A DNA stretch of 64,000 nt, taken from NCBI GenBank assembly GCA_030760725.1, contig JASWHV010000010.1, positions 33,981,760 to 34,045,759 on the forward strand, read 5' to 3'. Below the pieces are notes generated by a model. That model was not told the DNA's origin. It was given only the letters and a program-made list of their open reading frames with translations, and searched no databases. A program made the translations under genes and the position numbers. The stretch's first letter is position 1, and every line of letters starts with the position of its first letter. Shown here piece by piece: positions 55,987 through 64,000 of this stretch. This DNA comes from Neostapfia colusana. Taxonomy: Eukaryota > Streptophyta > Magnoliopsida > Poales > Poaceae.

Positions 55987-58900
55987 TTACCGGATATGCG
56001 ACGTGAGAAAGTCGGGGTAGTTAGTGCGAAGGAATTCTTCGCTCTCCCATGTCGCTTCATCCATGGAGTGATTACTCCACAGAACCTTGTAGAACCACAA
56101 CGTACGGTTGCGTGTGGTTCGGGCCTTTTCATCAATAATCTGCACCGGTTCCTCCCGATAGGTGAGATCCGGTTGCAGTTCTTCAATGTCTTCCAGCTGA
56201 ACGGTAGTTGATAGCTTGAGACACTTCCTCAGCTGGGAAATGTGAAAGACGTCGTGCACACCGGAAAGTGCTTCTGGTAATCTTAGCCGGTATGCCACCG
56301 ATCCACATCTTTCGGTAATCTGGAATGGACCGATGAATCGGGGTGCTAACTTTCCACTCACCCCAAATCTGTTTACGCCCTTCATTGGAGACACTCGTAG
56401 ATATACGTGGTCTCCAGCTTCGAATTGTAACGGACGCCTTCTCCGGTCCGCATACTGTTTCTGTCGGGATTGAGCGGCTTTTAGGTTCGCTTGAATTAAT
56501 CGAACCTTTTCTTCCGCGTTGTTGACAAGATCAATCCCGAAGGTAACCCTCTCGCCAGACTCACACCAATTCAATGGTGTGCGGCATTTTCTCCCGTATA
56601 GCGCCTCGTAGGGCGCCATCTTGATGCTGGCTTGGTACCCATTGTTGTACGAGAACTCGGCTAACGGCAAGTGATCATCCCAGTTCTTGCCGTGGTCGAT
56701 AGCGCAAGCTCGTAGCATGTCTTCTAAGATTTGATTTACCCGCTCCGTTTGCCCATCCGTCTGCGGGTGGTAGGCTGAACTACGGATCAGCTTCGTCCCC
56801 AAGGCAGCGTGGAGCTGCTCCCAAAAACGGGACACAAATAAAGTGCCCCGGTCCGATACGATAGTACGGGGTACGCCGTATAAGCATAGGATCCGTGAGA
56901 TGTACAGTTCAGCGTACTTCTTGGCGTTGTAGTTGGTGTTGACCGGGATGAAATGGGCAACTTTGGTGAGCCGATCGACGATCACCCACACAGAATCATG
57001 TTTCTGTAAGGTGGTGGGTAAACCGACGACGAAATCCATGCTCACGTCCTCCCACTTCCAGGCAGGAATGCCCAGTGGTTGCAGCAGTCCCGGTTTCCGC
57101 ATGTGGTCTGCCTTCACCCGTCGACATGTATCACACTCGGACACGTATTTTGCAGTCTCTCGCTTCATCCGTGTCCACCAAAACTTGCTTCTGAGTTCTT
57201 GATACATCTTGTTGCTGCCGGGGTGAATAGAAAACTTTGATAAGTGAGCCTCATCAAAGATTTTCTTCCGTAACTCCGGGTTTCGGGGTACGACGATCCG
57301 GTCCTTGAACCATAGGACGCCGTCTCCGTCCTTCCGGAAACATTTCAACTCCCCACTGTCTACACGTCTCCGCAAATGTGATATGCCCTTGTCATTCTTC
57401 TGGGCTGCCGCTATCTCTTCACGGATGGTGGGGATCAAAGCTAGGTTGTAGAGAGCTCCATGTGGAATCACATGTAGTGGTGGTTCGCTCTCTTCCAACG
57501 GTGTGACGGTCAGATTATTGACGTGTGACTTGCGGCTTAGCGCGTCTGCCACAACGTTTGCCTTGCCCGGATGATAATGGATCTCTATCTCGTAATCCTT
57601 TATCAGTTCTAACCATCTTCGTTGCCTCATGTTCAGCTCCTTCTGAGTGAATATGTACTTGAGGCTTTTGTGGTCGGTATATAAATGTACGAGGTTACCG
57701 AGTAGGTAGTGCCTCCACATTTTCAGTGCAAGTACCACGGCAGCGAGCTCCAAGTCGTGAGTTGGATAATTTTGTTCATGATTCCTAAGCTGCCGTGACC
57801 CATACGCGACCACCCTTCGGTCTTGCATCAACACACATCCGAGCCCAATGCCGGATGCATCGCAGTACACATCGAACGGTTTTGTTGTGTCTGGCTGCGC
57901 CAAAACCGGTGCTGATGTCAGGTGCTTGACTAAAGCCTTGAATGCTGCTTCACATGCTGGACTCCAAACATATTTGGTAGCCTTCTTCAGCAGCTCTGTC
58001 ATTGGCTTGGCAATCTTCGAGAAGTTCGGAATGAACCTCCGATAATATCCCGCGAGTCCGAGGAAACTCCGTACCTCATGAACAGTTCTCGGGGATTTCC
58101 AATTCAGCACTTGCGTGATTTTGCTCGGGTCCACAGCGATACCCTCCGCTGAGATGATATGCCCGAGGAAAGGCACTTGCGATATCCAAAACTCGCATTT
58201 GCTGAACTTTGCGTATAACTTGTGATCCCGCAGCCGTTGCAAGACTATACGCAGATGTTTCTTGTGATCTTCCTCCGACTTGGAATATACCAGGATGTCG
58301 TCGATGAAGACCACGACAAACTTGTCCAGCTCCGGCATGAACACCGAGTTCATTAAGTACATGAAGTGAGCTGGAGCATTGGTGAGGCCAAAGGACATGA
58401 CCAGGTACTCATAAAGTCCGTACCTTGTCGAAAAAGCTGTCTTTGGAATGTCCTCAGCCCTGATCTTAATCTGATGGTACCCGGATCTTAAATCCATCTT
58501 GGAAAAGACCTTTGCTTCGACCAACTGATCAAACAACATGTCGATCCGTGGCAACGGGTACTTGTTCTTGATGGTTACGGCATTTAATGGACGGTAGTCC
58601 ACGCAAAGCCGCAACGTTTCATCCTTCTTTTTGACAAATAATGCCGAACAGCCCCATGGCGAGGAGCTCGGCCTAATAAAACCCTTCTCCAGAAGGTCCG
58701 TGAGCTGAGTCTTCAGTTCAGCCAACTCCTTGGGCGCCATCTTGTACGGACTTCGGGATATTGGCATGGTTCCCGGTGCAAGTTCAATCTTGAACTCCAC
58801 CTCTCTATCGGGTGGCATCCCCGGCAAATCATCCGGGAATACATCAGGGAATTCTCGGACCACTGGAATGTCTTCCAATCTGATGGTTGTGGCTTGATAG

Positions 58901-60402
58901 ACACTTGGAAGTTTTATTTCTGGACTGTCCAGAAATAATGAGTGAGAACCGTGCACTCCTGAGTTTAAGTGCACGACTCGGAGGACGGTGTCTAAAACAG
59001 CGCCGTGGCGGTTTAACCACGACATCCCTAGGATGACATCGACCTTCTGTCCCTCTAAGATAATGAGAGACGTGGGGTACACTCTACCCGCTAAGCATAA
59101 TGGTGCTTTGGAGACCATTACGCTTGCTGAAATCTTCCCACCCGCAAGGATTGGCTCGCCCTCCGGCACGTCCTCAATGGCAAGCTGGTGGACAGTACCG
59201 GGCCTAGGGTTTGCCCGCCGCGCATTAGTAGGGTTCCGGGGTTGATTCCTCCCCGGAAACTGTGGTACCACTCCGCCGCCTTGCCTCTCCGGGCAACTGC
59301 TCGCGAAGTGTCCTGGACGACCACACTTGTAACATGTGGCCGCTGCTGGTGGAGTACTTGGTGGACGAAAGCCCGGCATGCGTTGCGGAGGTGCAAACGC
59401 ACGCGGCATCGCCCGCTGCTGCTGTTGTTGTTGCGGTGGTGCTGGCAGTGCCGGCCGGAATGCCGGTGAAGAATACGGCCGACCGCGGAACGGCATCGAC
59501 CGCTGTGGTGGCTGCCAGCGCGGACCTGATGGTGGGCGATTCACCATCCGAAACTTCTGAGAAGGACCGCCTCCTTCTCCGCTGCTCTGCGGCGCGCTTC
59601 GCTTTCGCTCTGCCGCCGCCAACTCCTTGCCGGAGTCTTCCTGAACAATCGCAGCATCAATTATGTCGTTGAGGCTGCCGCGATTGAACATCGCCAGCTT
59701 GTCCTTCAGGAGCGGGTTAAGCCCCCGGTAAAAGTGGTCCCGCCGCTTCTCGTCCGTATCTGCGTGATACGACGCGTAGAGTGCGAGATCGTTGAACGCT
59801 CTGGAGTACTCCAGCGCGTTCCGGCTCCCTTGTTGCAGGTGTAGGAATTCCTGCGTCTTCCTCTTCATCAAACCGGGCGGTATATGATAGGCCCGGAAGG
59901 CCGTCCGGAACTCCGCCCAGGTCATCACTCGGTCGGTGGGTTGTGAAGCACAAAAGTTGGCCCACCACGCGCTCGCGGATCCTTGGAGCTGCTGGACCGC
60001 GAACTGAGTCTTGCGCTGCTCGCTGATTTGGAGCAGCCCGAACTTCATCTCTATGGCGCGGAGCCAGTTGTCCGCGTCAAGTGGTTCATCCGCCCTTGAG
60101 AATACAGGGGGATGAGTCGCCAGGAAGTCAGAGTAGGAGCTCTGTTGGCGCTCCTCACGATCTTGACGTCTCTCTGGGCGAGACGTATTCGCAATTAACG
60201 TTTGCAGCAGCTCTGTATGCTGCTGATGTGAACCCGCCATTGCCGCGACAATGTCGGCCAATGTAACCGTTGGCAGTGGCGGTGGCGGTGTTTGCTGTTG
60301 CTGTTGCTGCTGCTGTCCCGAGGAGTCCTCGGGAGGTGGTTGGGAGGTCTCTCCCCCTTGGCTAGTACCTCCAACATCGGGGTTGGCACGAGTACGCGTC
60401 AT
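55987..60402 (-). CDS. gag-pol: Tek-6 gag-pol polyprotein, 1471 residues, protease catalytic motif absent
   Basis: Uninterrupted from the ATG at 60402 (MTRTRANPDVGGTS) to 55987. A gene-finder start ten codons upstream uses GTG and is rejected. Gag: Gln-rich N-terminus, capsid blocks DNWLRAIEMK and AWWANFCASQ, zinc knuckle CYKCGRPGHFASSC at residues 357-370. Protease: only the end is seen (VYPTSLIIL, VDVILGMSWL); the D-S/T-G stretch expected near residue 424 (about 59110-59145) is missing without a frame change. RT: FIDD at 58297-58308. RNase H: YCDASGIGLGC, TDHKSLKY, NVVADALSRK. Integrase: CDTCRRVKADH, MDFVVGLP, SDRGTLFVS, QTERVNQI. Chromodomain: SMDEATWESEEFL. All other enzymatic motifs are intact, so RT and integrase could be active if processed in trans (inference). 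Confidence 0.93.
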   Translation of the reverse strand: MTRTRANPDVGGTSQGGETSQPPPEDSSGQQQQQQQQTPPPPLPTVTLADIVAAMAGSHQQHTELLQTLIANTSRPERRQDREERQQSSYSDFLATHPPVFSRADEPLDADNWLRAIEMKFGLLQISEQRKTQFAVQQLQGSASAWWANFCASQPTDRVMTWAEFRTAFRAYHIPPGLMKRKTQEFLHLQQGSRNALEYSRAFNDLALYASYHADTDEKRRDHFYRGLNPLLKDKLAMFNRGSLNDIIDAAIVQEDSGKELAAAERKRSAPQSSGEGGGPSQKFRMVNRPPSGPRWQPPQRSMPFRGRPYSSPAFRPALPAPPQQQQQQRAMPRAFAPPQRMPGFRPPSTPPAAATCYKCGRPGHFASSCPERQGGGVVPQFPGRNQPRNPTNARRANPRPGTVHQLAIEDVPEGEPILAGGKISASVMVSKAPLCLAGRVYPTSLIILEGQKVDVILGMSWLNRHGAVLDTVLRVVHLNSGVHGSHSLFLDSPEIKLPSVYQATTIRLEDIPVVREFPDVFPDDLPGMPPDREVEFKIELAPGTMPISRSPYKMAPKELAELKTQLTDLLEKGFIRPSSSPWGCSALFVKKKDETLRLCVDYRPLNAVTIKNKYPLPRIDMLFDQLVEAKVFSKMDLRSGYHQIKIRAEDIPKTAFSTRYGLYEYLVMSFGLTNAPAHFMYLMNSVFMPELDKFVVVFIDDILVYSKSEEDHKKHLRIVLQRLRDHKLYAKFSKCEFWISQVPFLGHIISAEGIAVDPSKITQVLNWKSPRTVHEVRSFLGLAGYYRRFIPNFSKIAKPMTELLKKATKYVWSPACEAAFKALVKHLTSAPVLAQPDTTKPFDVYCDASGIGLGCVLMQDRRVVAYGSRQLRNHEQNYPTHDLELAAVVLALKMWRHYLLGNLVHLYTDHKSLKYIFTQKELNMRQRRWLELIKDYEIEIHYHPGKANVVADALSRKSHVNNLTVTPLEESEPPLHVIPHGALYNLALIPTIREEIAAAQKNDKGISHLRRRVDSGELKCFRKDGDGVLWFKDRIVVPRNPELRKKIFDEAHLSKFSIHPGSNKMYQELRSKFWWTRMKRETAKYVSECDTCRRVKADHMRKPGLLQPLGIPAWKWEDVSMDFVVGLPTTLQKHDSVWVIVDRLTKVAHFIPVNTNYNAKKYAELYISRILCLYGVPRTIVSDRGTLFVSRFWEQLHAALGTKLIRSSAYHPQTDGQTERVNQILEDMLRACAIDHGKNWDDHLPLAEFSYNNGYQASIKMAPYEALYGRKCRTPLNWCESGERVTFGIDLVNNAEEKVRLIQANLKAAQSRQKQYADRRRRPLQFEAGDHVYLRVSPMKGVNRFGVSGKLAPRFIGPFQITERCGSVAYRLRLPEALSGVHDVFHISQLRKCLKLSTTVQLEDIEELQPDLTYREEPVQIIDEKARTTRNRTLWFYKVLWSNHSMDEATWESEEFLRTNYPDFLTSHIR

Positions 60403-60674
60403 TCTGAAATTCAACACAGCAGCAATTAGCACATGTCTTACTCAAAATTCCATAAACAGGAGTAAGTATTGAAGCGACGCATGATTAACTTGCACAACAT
60501 TCACATATATTGATAAAGCATAAACTTTATACAAGATACATTATTCTCGGATCTCCGAGAAGTCGTGCTCATGTCGTCACTACCTATACATACGCTACTG
60601 TCTACACGACATGTCACCGATTACAAAAGTTGGGTTACGCTACCCTAGCTGCCCTACTTGGCAACCGTAACCCC

Positions 60675-61619
60675 CTACTCGGAGTAGAACTCGACCTCCT
60701 GTGGGTCGTCCTCCTCCGGTACCTCTGCTGGTGGCTCGGGGTCTACCACCTCTTCTCCCATTCCAGGTTCTCCCATGGCTGGAAGACCCAAGACTACCGG
60801 TACGCCCAATACCGGGGGCACGAGGTCCTGCAATGCATGCACCTCGTCCATAGCCTGGTTGTAGTCCTCTTCCCAGCCTTGTCCTTCCTCAATAGCGTCG
60901 TCCCGCTCTTGAGCAAGGTCCTCATTCTGCTGGGTTAGGGTCTGCACCAGCTCTTGCAACGCCGCAATGTCAACACGGCTCTTCTTCTTTGCCTTCTTCA
61001 GACGACGCAACTGATTGTGTTGTTCATTCAGTCGCTTGATCGTCGGAAGGAGCACATTGCGGAGTGCACTGTGAGCACTCTCAAAATGATCTCCACGGCT
61101 TGTGCTCTCCTTGAGCTTGGTGGCGAGATGCTCCGTATGAACAGCTTGGCTGTCCATCACAGCGTTTCCCGCCCTCATTTGGAGGCTGAGATTTGCCTCC
61201 GCGGGGTTGTACCTTGGGCAACTCGGGTTTGTTGCCTCTAGGTACCTCTCTTCCCACACATGCTGAGCTCGTCCCTCCACCGGAACGAGTGCGTATGGAG
61301 TTCCCTCCATAGCCTGTACGTGTAGTTGGCAGAAACGTGACATAGTGTCACGGGCTGCCACTTGCCACATCCCTTCCGGTTGTCTTCCTCTCACCGTGAC
61401 GGTGAATGGCACCCAACCGGGTGGCGTAGGCCCTGCAGGAACCTCGACATGGATCGTCCACGTCTTGTTCCCCTCTTCGCCTTCTTCCTTGGCGAAGTAT
61501 TGCGGCATCTGGTTGTACCCGAAATATTGGAGCATTAGCCACAATGCTCCCGGGTAGCCGCTACGGTCAGAGCAGTGGGAAACTACCCACCCGTTCTCCA
61601 ACCGTTTATCTGCTGCCAT
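60675..61619 (-). CDS. ORF0 of Tek-6: intact 314-residue protein, unknown function
   Basis: An intact sense-strand ORF between PBS and gag; the ATG at 61619 follows TATTTTTACAG, like a 3' splice site. I do not recognise an enzyme. Residues 1-130 look globular and Trp/Tyr-rich (WVVSHCSDRSGYPGALWLML, a segment TWTIHVEVP, ARDTMSRFCQLHVQAMEG). Residues about 160-266 form a long predicted coiled coil with a basic patch (KKAKKKSR, 208-215). Residues 284-314 are strongly acidic. It is analogous in position to the Tek-1 ORF0, which also has a coiled coil but a basic tail; clear sequence similarity is not evident by eye. An accessory or particle-associated role is speculation. Confidence 0.75.
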   Translation of the reverse strand: MAADKRLENGWVVSHCSDRSGYPGALWLMLQYFGYNQMPQYFAKEEGEEGNKTWTIHVEVPAGPTPPGWVPFTVTVRGRQPEGMWQVAARDTMSRFCQLHVQAMEGTPYALVPVEGRAQHVWEERYLEATNPSCPRYNPAEANLSLQMRAGNAVMDSQAVHTEHLATKLKESTSRGDHFESAHSALRNVLLPTIKRLNEQHNQLRRLKKAKKKSRVDIAALQELVQTLTQQNEDLAQERDDAIEEGQGWEEDYNQAMDEVHALQDLVPPVLGVPVVLGLPAMGEPGMGEEVVDPEPPAEVPEEDDPQEVEFYSE

Positions 61620-63101
61620 CTGTAAAAATATATTTGAGAAATGTCAAATATTTATTTAAACAGTAAACCATTGAGTTATAACATAAGATATGTCATTGAA
61701 CCCTTAACACTTGGAAACATAGTTCAAATTTTTAAACAAATTTGACTGCTGATCTGCTGTTCCCATGACAGCCCTGACCAGTTTCCATATCAATCTGATT
61801 TAGGCCAGGTTAAAAGCAAAACCAGTCCTGGAGCTCAACATCAAAGTTAAAGTTAACTTCAATAGCTTTCCAGAAAGTATTTGGTTGGCCTAAGATCTGC
61901 TCTGGTTCAAAAGTTATGAGATGTCAAAGTTAACAGAATTTCTGGGAACAATTGGACAGCACCTCCCTGCCTTAGGTACTGATTTGATCCAAGAATTCCA
62001 GTTAATTCTGTTCCTAATCTGACAAAACTTTCTGTTACAAAGTTGTAACCCATCTCATAAGCTTCCCAGAACCACCTCATTTTCTATTTTTGGATTTTTA
62101 TGCAGGAAGTTATGCTTAATTTACAGAGAGTCTACAGAGAGTCTTTGCTCCGTCCTGTTTTCTGGACAGTTTCAACTCTACTGCATTTTTCGAGTGGTTA
62201 AGGGATGAAACACCTCTGGAACTCAACAGAAAAGTTGTAAAGCTCCTCCAAAGCATTCCAGAAATGTATCATACGACCCCAACCTCGAAAGAACTCAACC
62301 TCTAACCTCTGATTAACTTCAGCCTTGATTTAGCTGAAAACAGAGTGCTCTGTCCTTAACATCCTATAAGTTGAAAATTTATTAACTTTGAATATCCTGT
62401 TCAAGGGAAGGAGTTACATCAAGTTTTACTACTTTGGATCAAAACCTTCAAGTTTTTAAATGAAGTTGTTCATTTAGTTGGGTGTGACGTCGAGGCGTCA
62501 CCAGATTATGTCGGTACTACGTCCTCACAAAGGAAAAACCTATACCGGATTTAGCCGGCTTCGTTAGTTCAGTGGCACTACTCGTCACTCGCACACGGAT
62601 GCTACACGTCTACCGTTTCGTGGTAAGGCTACCTGCAGAAACTCAAACAATCATCAGACTCGGCTGCACACCGAGCCCGGAATCCATACAGTTTGTACAC
62701 CCGGCCGTCATCACTCGCCCGGATGTTCTCAAGCCAAACACGCCTTGAGTTACGTGTTCACGTTTCAGACCACGTGACGGGGTCTCCCATGTTGCACCAC
62801 GCACGCCAGGGACAGACGTTGCTCGAATACCCCAAACGACATGAAGAGTCGTAGAGGATATCAAAGCGGGTCGGGTTACCTGCCACCCGTGGGGCTCCAC
62901 CCTTCAGCTTGTGCGCACTGGTGGACAGCGCTTACGTGCACCCCCCAAGACATGAACGTCCCGAGATGCACGATTTTCCGACATAACAAATAAGTTAATA
63001 AGCCACTTTCTATATACTAATAACATCCTTATACGGGCTACTAACTCGTTCCTCACTGGATTTTTGAAAAAGAAGACCTTTGTACTGTGTTAAACCTCAA
63101 G
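61620..63101 (-). other. Tek-6 long leader, intron-like
   Basis: About 1.5 kb between PBS and ORF0 with no long ORF in sense. The part next to ORF0 (61620-62470) is AT-rich; 62480-62960 is GC-rich. On the minus strand a good 5' splice-site match CAG|GTAACC is at 62882-62874 and GTAAGC at about 62937-62932; the acceptor TTTTTACAG ends at 61620. An intron of about 1.26 kb would put ORF0 next to the 5' exon. Only RNA data can confirm it. Confidence 0.5.
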
Positions 63102-63102
63102 C

Positions 63103-63116
63103 GAGCTCTGATACCA
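63103..63116 (-). other. Tek-6 primer-binding site (initiator tRNA-Met)
   Basis: The complement reads TGGTATCAGAGCTC, three bases from the 5' LTR end; twelve bases match the complement of the initiator tRNA-Met 3' end. Confidence 0.88.
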
Positions 63117-63119
63117 CGC

Positions 63120-64000
63120 TGACACGACCCCACTGGTCCTGTCGAGCCAGGATCACGCTGAGGGGTGCTGCGTTGCACAACACCGTATAACACACGTCAA
63201 AGGTACAAAGCGGAAGCGGAAGCTTTATTACATAAACAAGTTTATTAACATGTTTACATCAAAATAAGTTTAGTCCACACTCGCGGGCGTAGACTAAGCA
63301 TCAAGTGCACGTTCAGCCCTCGAACGTGTCCTTGCTAGCACACTCGCACACTAACTCTGCGGCGTGCACGACTCCCACTCGACGGGGTTCCCCTCCTGGG
63401 GTTCCGTCTCCTCTTCGGGAGTCCCTTCCTCATAGAACCCTGCAAAAGCTTCAAACACAAGCAGTGAGCACGAAGGCTCAGCAAGTCTGACCCGTCTCAC
63501 CTAAACATGAAACTTCTACATGAGGGTGATGGGTTGCATGAGGTAAAAATCATTTGCAAGGACTCGCCTAATTAGTAGAACCTTACTTTCAAGTTTTAGC
63601 AGCAGGTTGTGGAGAACTTTACGCTAAGGCACATGAGAGAGCCGCAATCAAACAAGAAACGCATTTCTCTCATGTACTTTGCCCAAAGTTGAAAAGAACT
63701 TTAGTTAGCACTAAGCTACAACATATCATTAACAATCAATATCCAACTTTCAATCAGCAACATTTTAACATGTAACTAGCCTGTTCTTTCTACGTCACGG
63801 TACAGTGAACAAGTGGTACTCACTGACCGCGAGGGACGGCGATTATAATCGATTTACACCTGCAGGGTTACCCGAACAACCCGTCACGTACGCCCGTACT
63901 CGATGTTGCCTACAACAACCATCACGGACGCCGTACGCGACTACCTTTCACCCGTTAGCCAAATATTGAACCGGTCCCATCGTCCCGAGCAAGAGGTCCC
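63120..64000 (-). repeat. Tek-6 5' LTR, last 881 bp
   Basis: Same as 51871-52751 with no difference found by eye, ending GGTCGTGTCA beside the PBS. Its start lies to the right of the window. The hairpin copy is at 63465-63480. Confidence 0.94.

Larger units (their letters stand above)
51871..64000 (-). mobile_element. Tek-6: young chromovirus with intact ORF0 and gag-pol, minus strand, 5' LTR cut by window edge
   Basis: Read on the minus strand: 5' LTR (beyond 64000 to 63120), PBS, 1.5 kb leader, ORF0, gag-pol with chromodomain, polypurine tract, 3' LTR (55916-51871). I see no difference between the 881 bp of 5' LTR in the window and the matching part of the 3' LTR, so insertion is recent. 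It is inserted in the Tat-4b 3' LTR, with CATAC at the left junction. Both genes are uninterrupted. Confidence 0.93.

Noticed and set aside
59336..59672. Plus-strand open frames over the Tek-6 gag zinc-knuckle region
   Set aside because: Shadows of the intact minus-strand gag-pol.
1..64000. Host genes, RNA genes, CRISPR arrays, DNA transposons or MITEs
   Set aside because: All long frames outside retrotransposon genes fall in LTRs or antisense to pol. No terminal inverted repeats with a transposase, no rRNA/tRNA structure and no CRISPR-like spacing were seen.

Overview
This window reads as a heterochromatic, repeat-dense stretch of a grass (Poaceae) nuclear genome. I found no host gene, RNA gene, plasmid or microbial feature. 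Everything that can be assigned belongs to LTR retrotransposons of the Ty3/gypsy superfamily, inserted into one another. The grass call is an inference: it rests on chromoviruses with 3-4 kb LTRs, primer-binding sites for initiator tRNA-Met, Tat-type elements with an extra RNase H, and the overall nesting style. I cannot name the species.

I use working names. Tek-1 (1-10554, +) is a Tekay/Del-like chromovirus with an extra ORF (ORF0) upstream of gag. Tek-2 (10555-27078, -) is a second chromovirus; Tek-1 sits in its 3' LTR and Tat-3 (12316-19716, +, 5-bp target duplication AAACA) sits in its integrase. Two pieces of a third chromovirus LTR family follow (27079-28097 on + and 28098-31041 on -). 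Next come Tat-4a (31042-34037, -; LTR and gag), an older Tat pol remnant (34038-37751, +), and Tat-4b (37752-51870, +; LTR, gag and the start of a second LTR). Tek-5 (40477-51161, +, same family as Tek-2, target duplication CAGAG) is inserted in the Tat-4b gag. Tek-6 (51871-64000 and beyond, -) is inserted in the Tat-4b 3' LTR and belongs to the same LTR family as 27079-31041.

Age layering agrees with the nesting. By-eye LTR differences are none over about 880 bp for Tek-6, about 1% for Tek-1, and about 2-2.5% for Tek-2, Tat-3 and Tek-5. Tek-1, Tek-2 and Tek-5 have broken gag-pol genes. Tek-6 keeps an uninterrupted gag-pol of 1471 residues and an intact 314-residue ORF0, but the aspartic-protease catalytic motif is missing.

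The most unusual signals are: (i) a fixed module AGCTCC-N8-CACGTG repeated about every 56 bp in the LTRs of two different lineages (Tek-2/Tek-5 and Tat), in opposite orientations relative to transcription; (ii) small LTR hairpins whose stems differ by paired substitutions between families; (iii) two ORF0 proteins with coiled coils; (iv) 3' splice-site-like sequence touching the start codon of every chromovirus gag and ORF0; (v) a recently inserted element without a protease active site; (vi) a proline-rich minisatellite that splits the ordinary RNase H of a Tat polymerase while its second RNase H stays complete.
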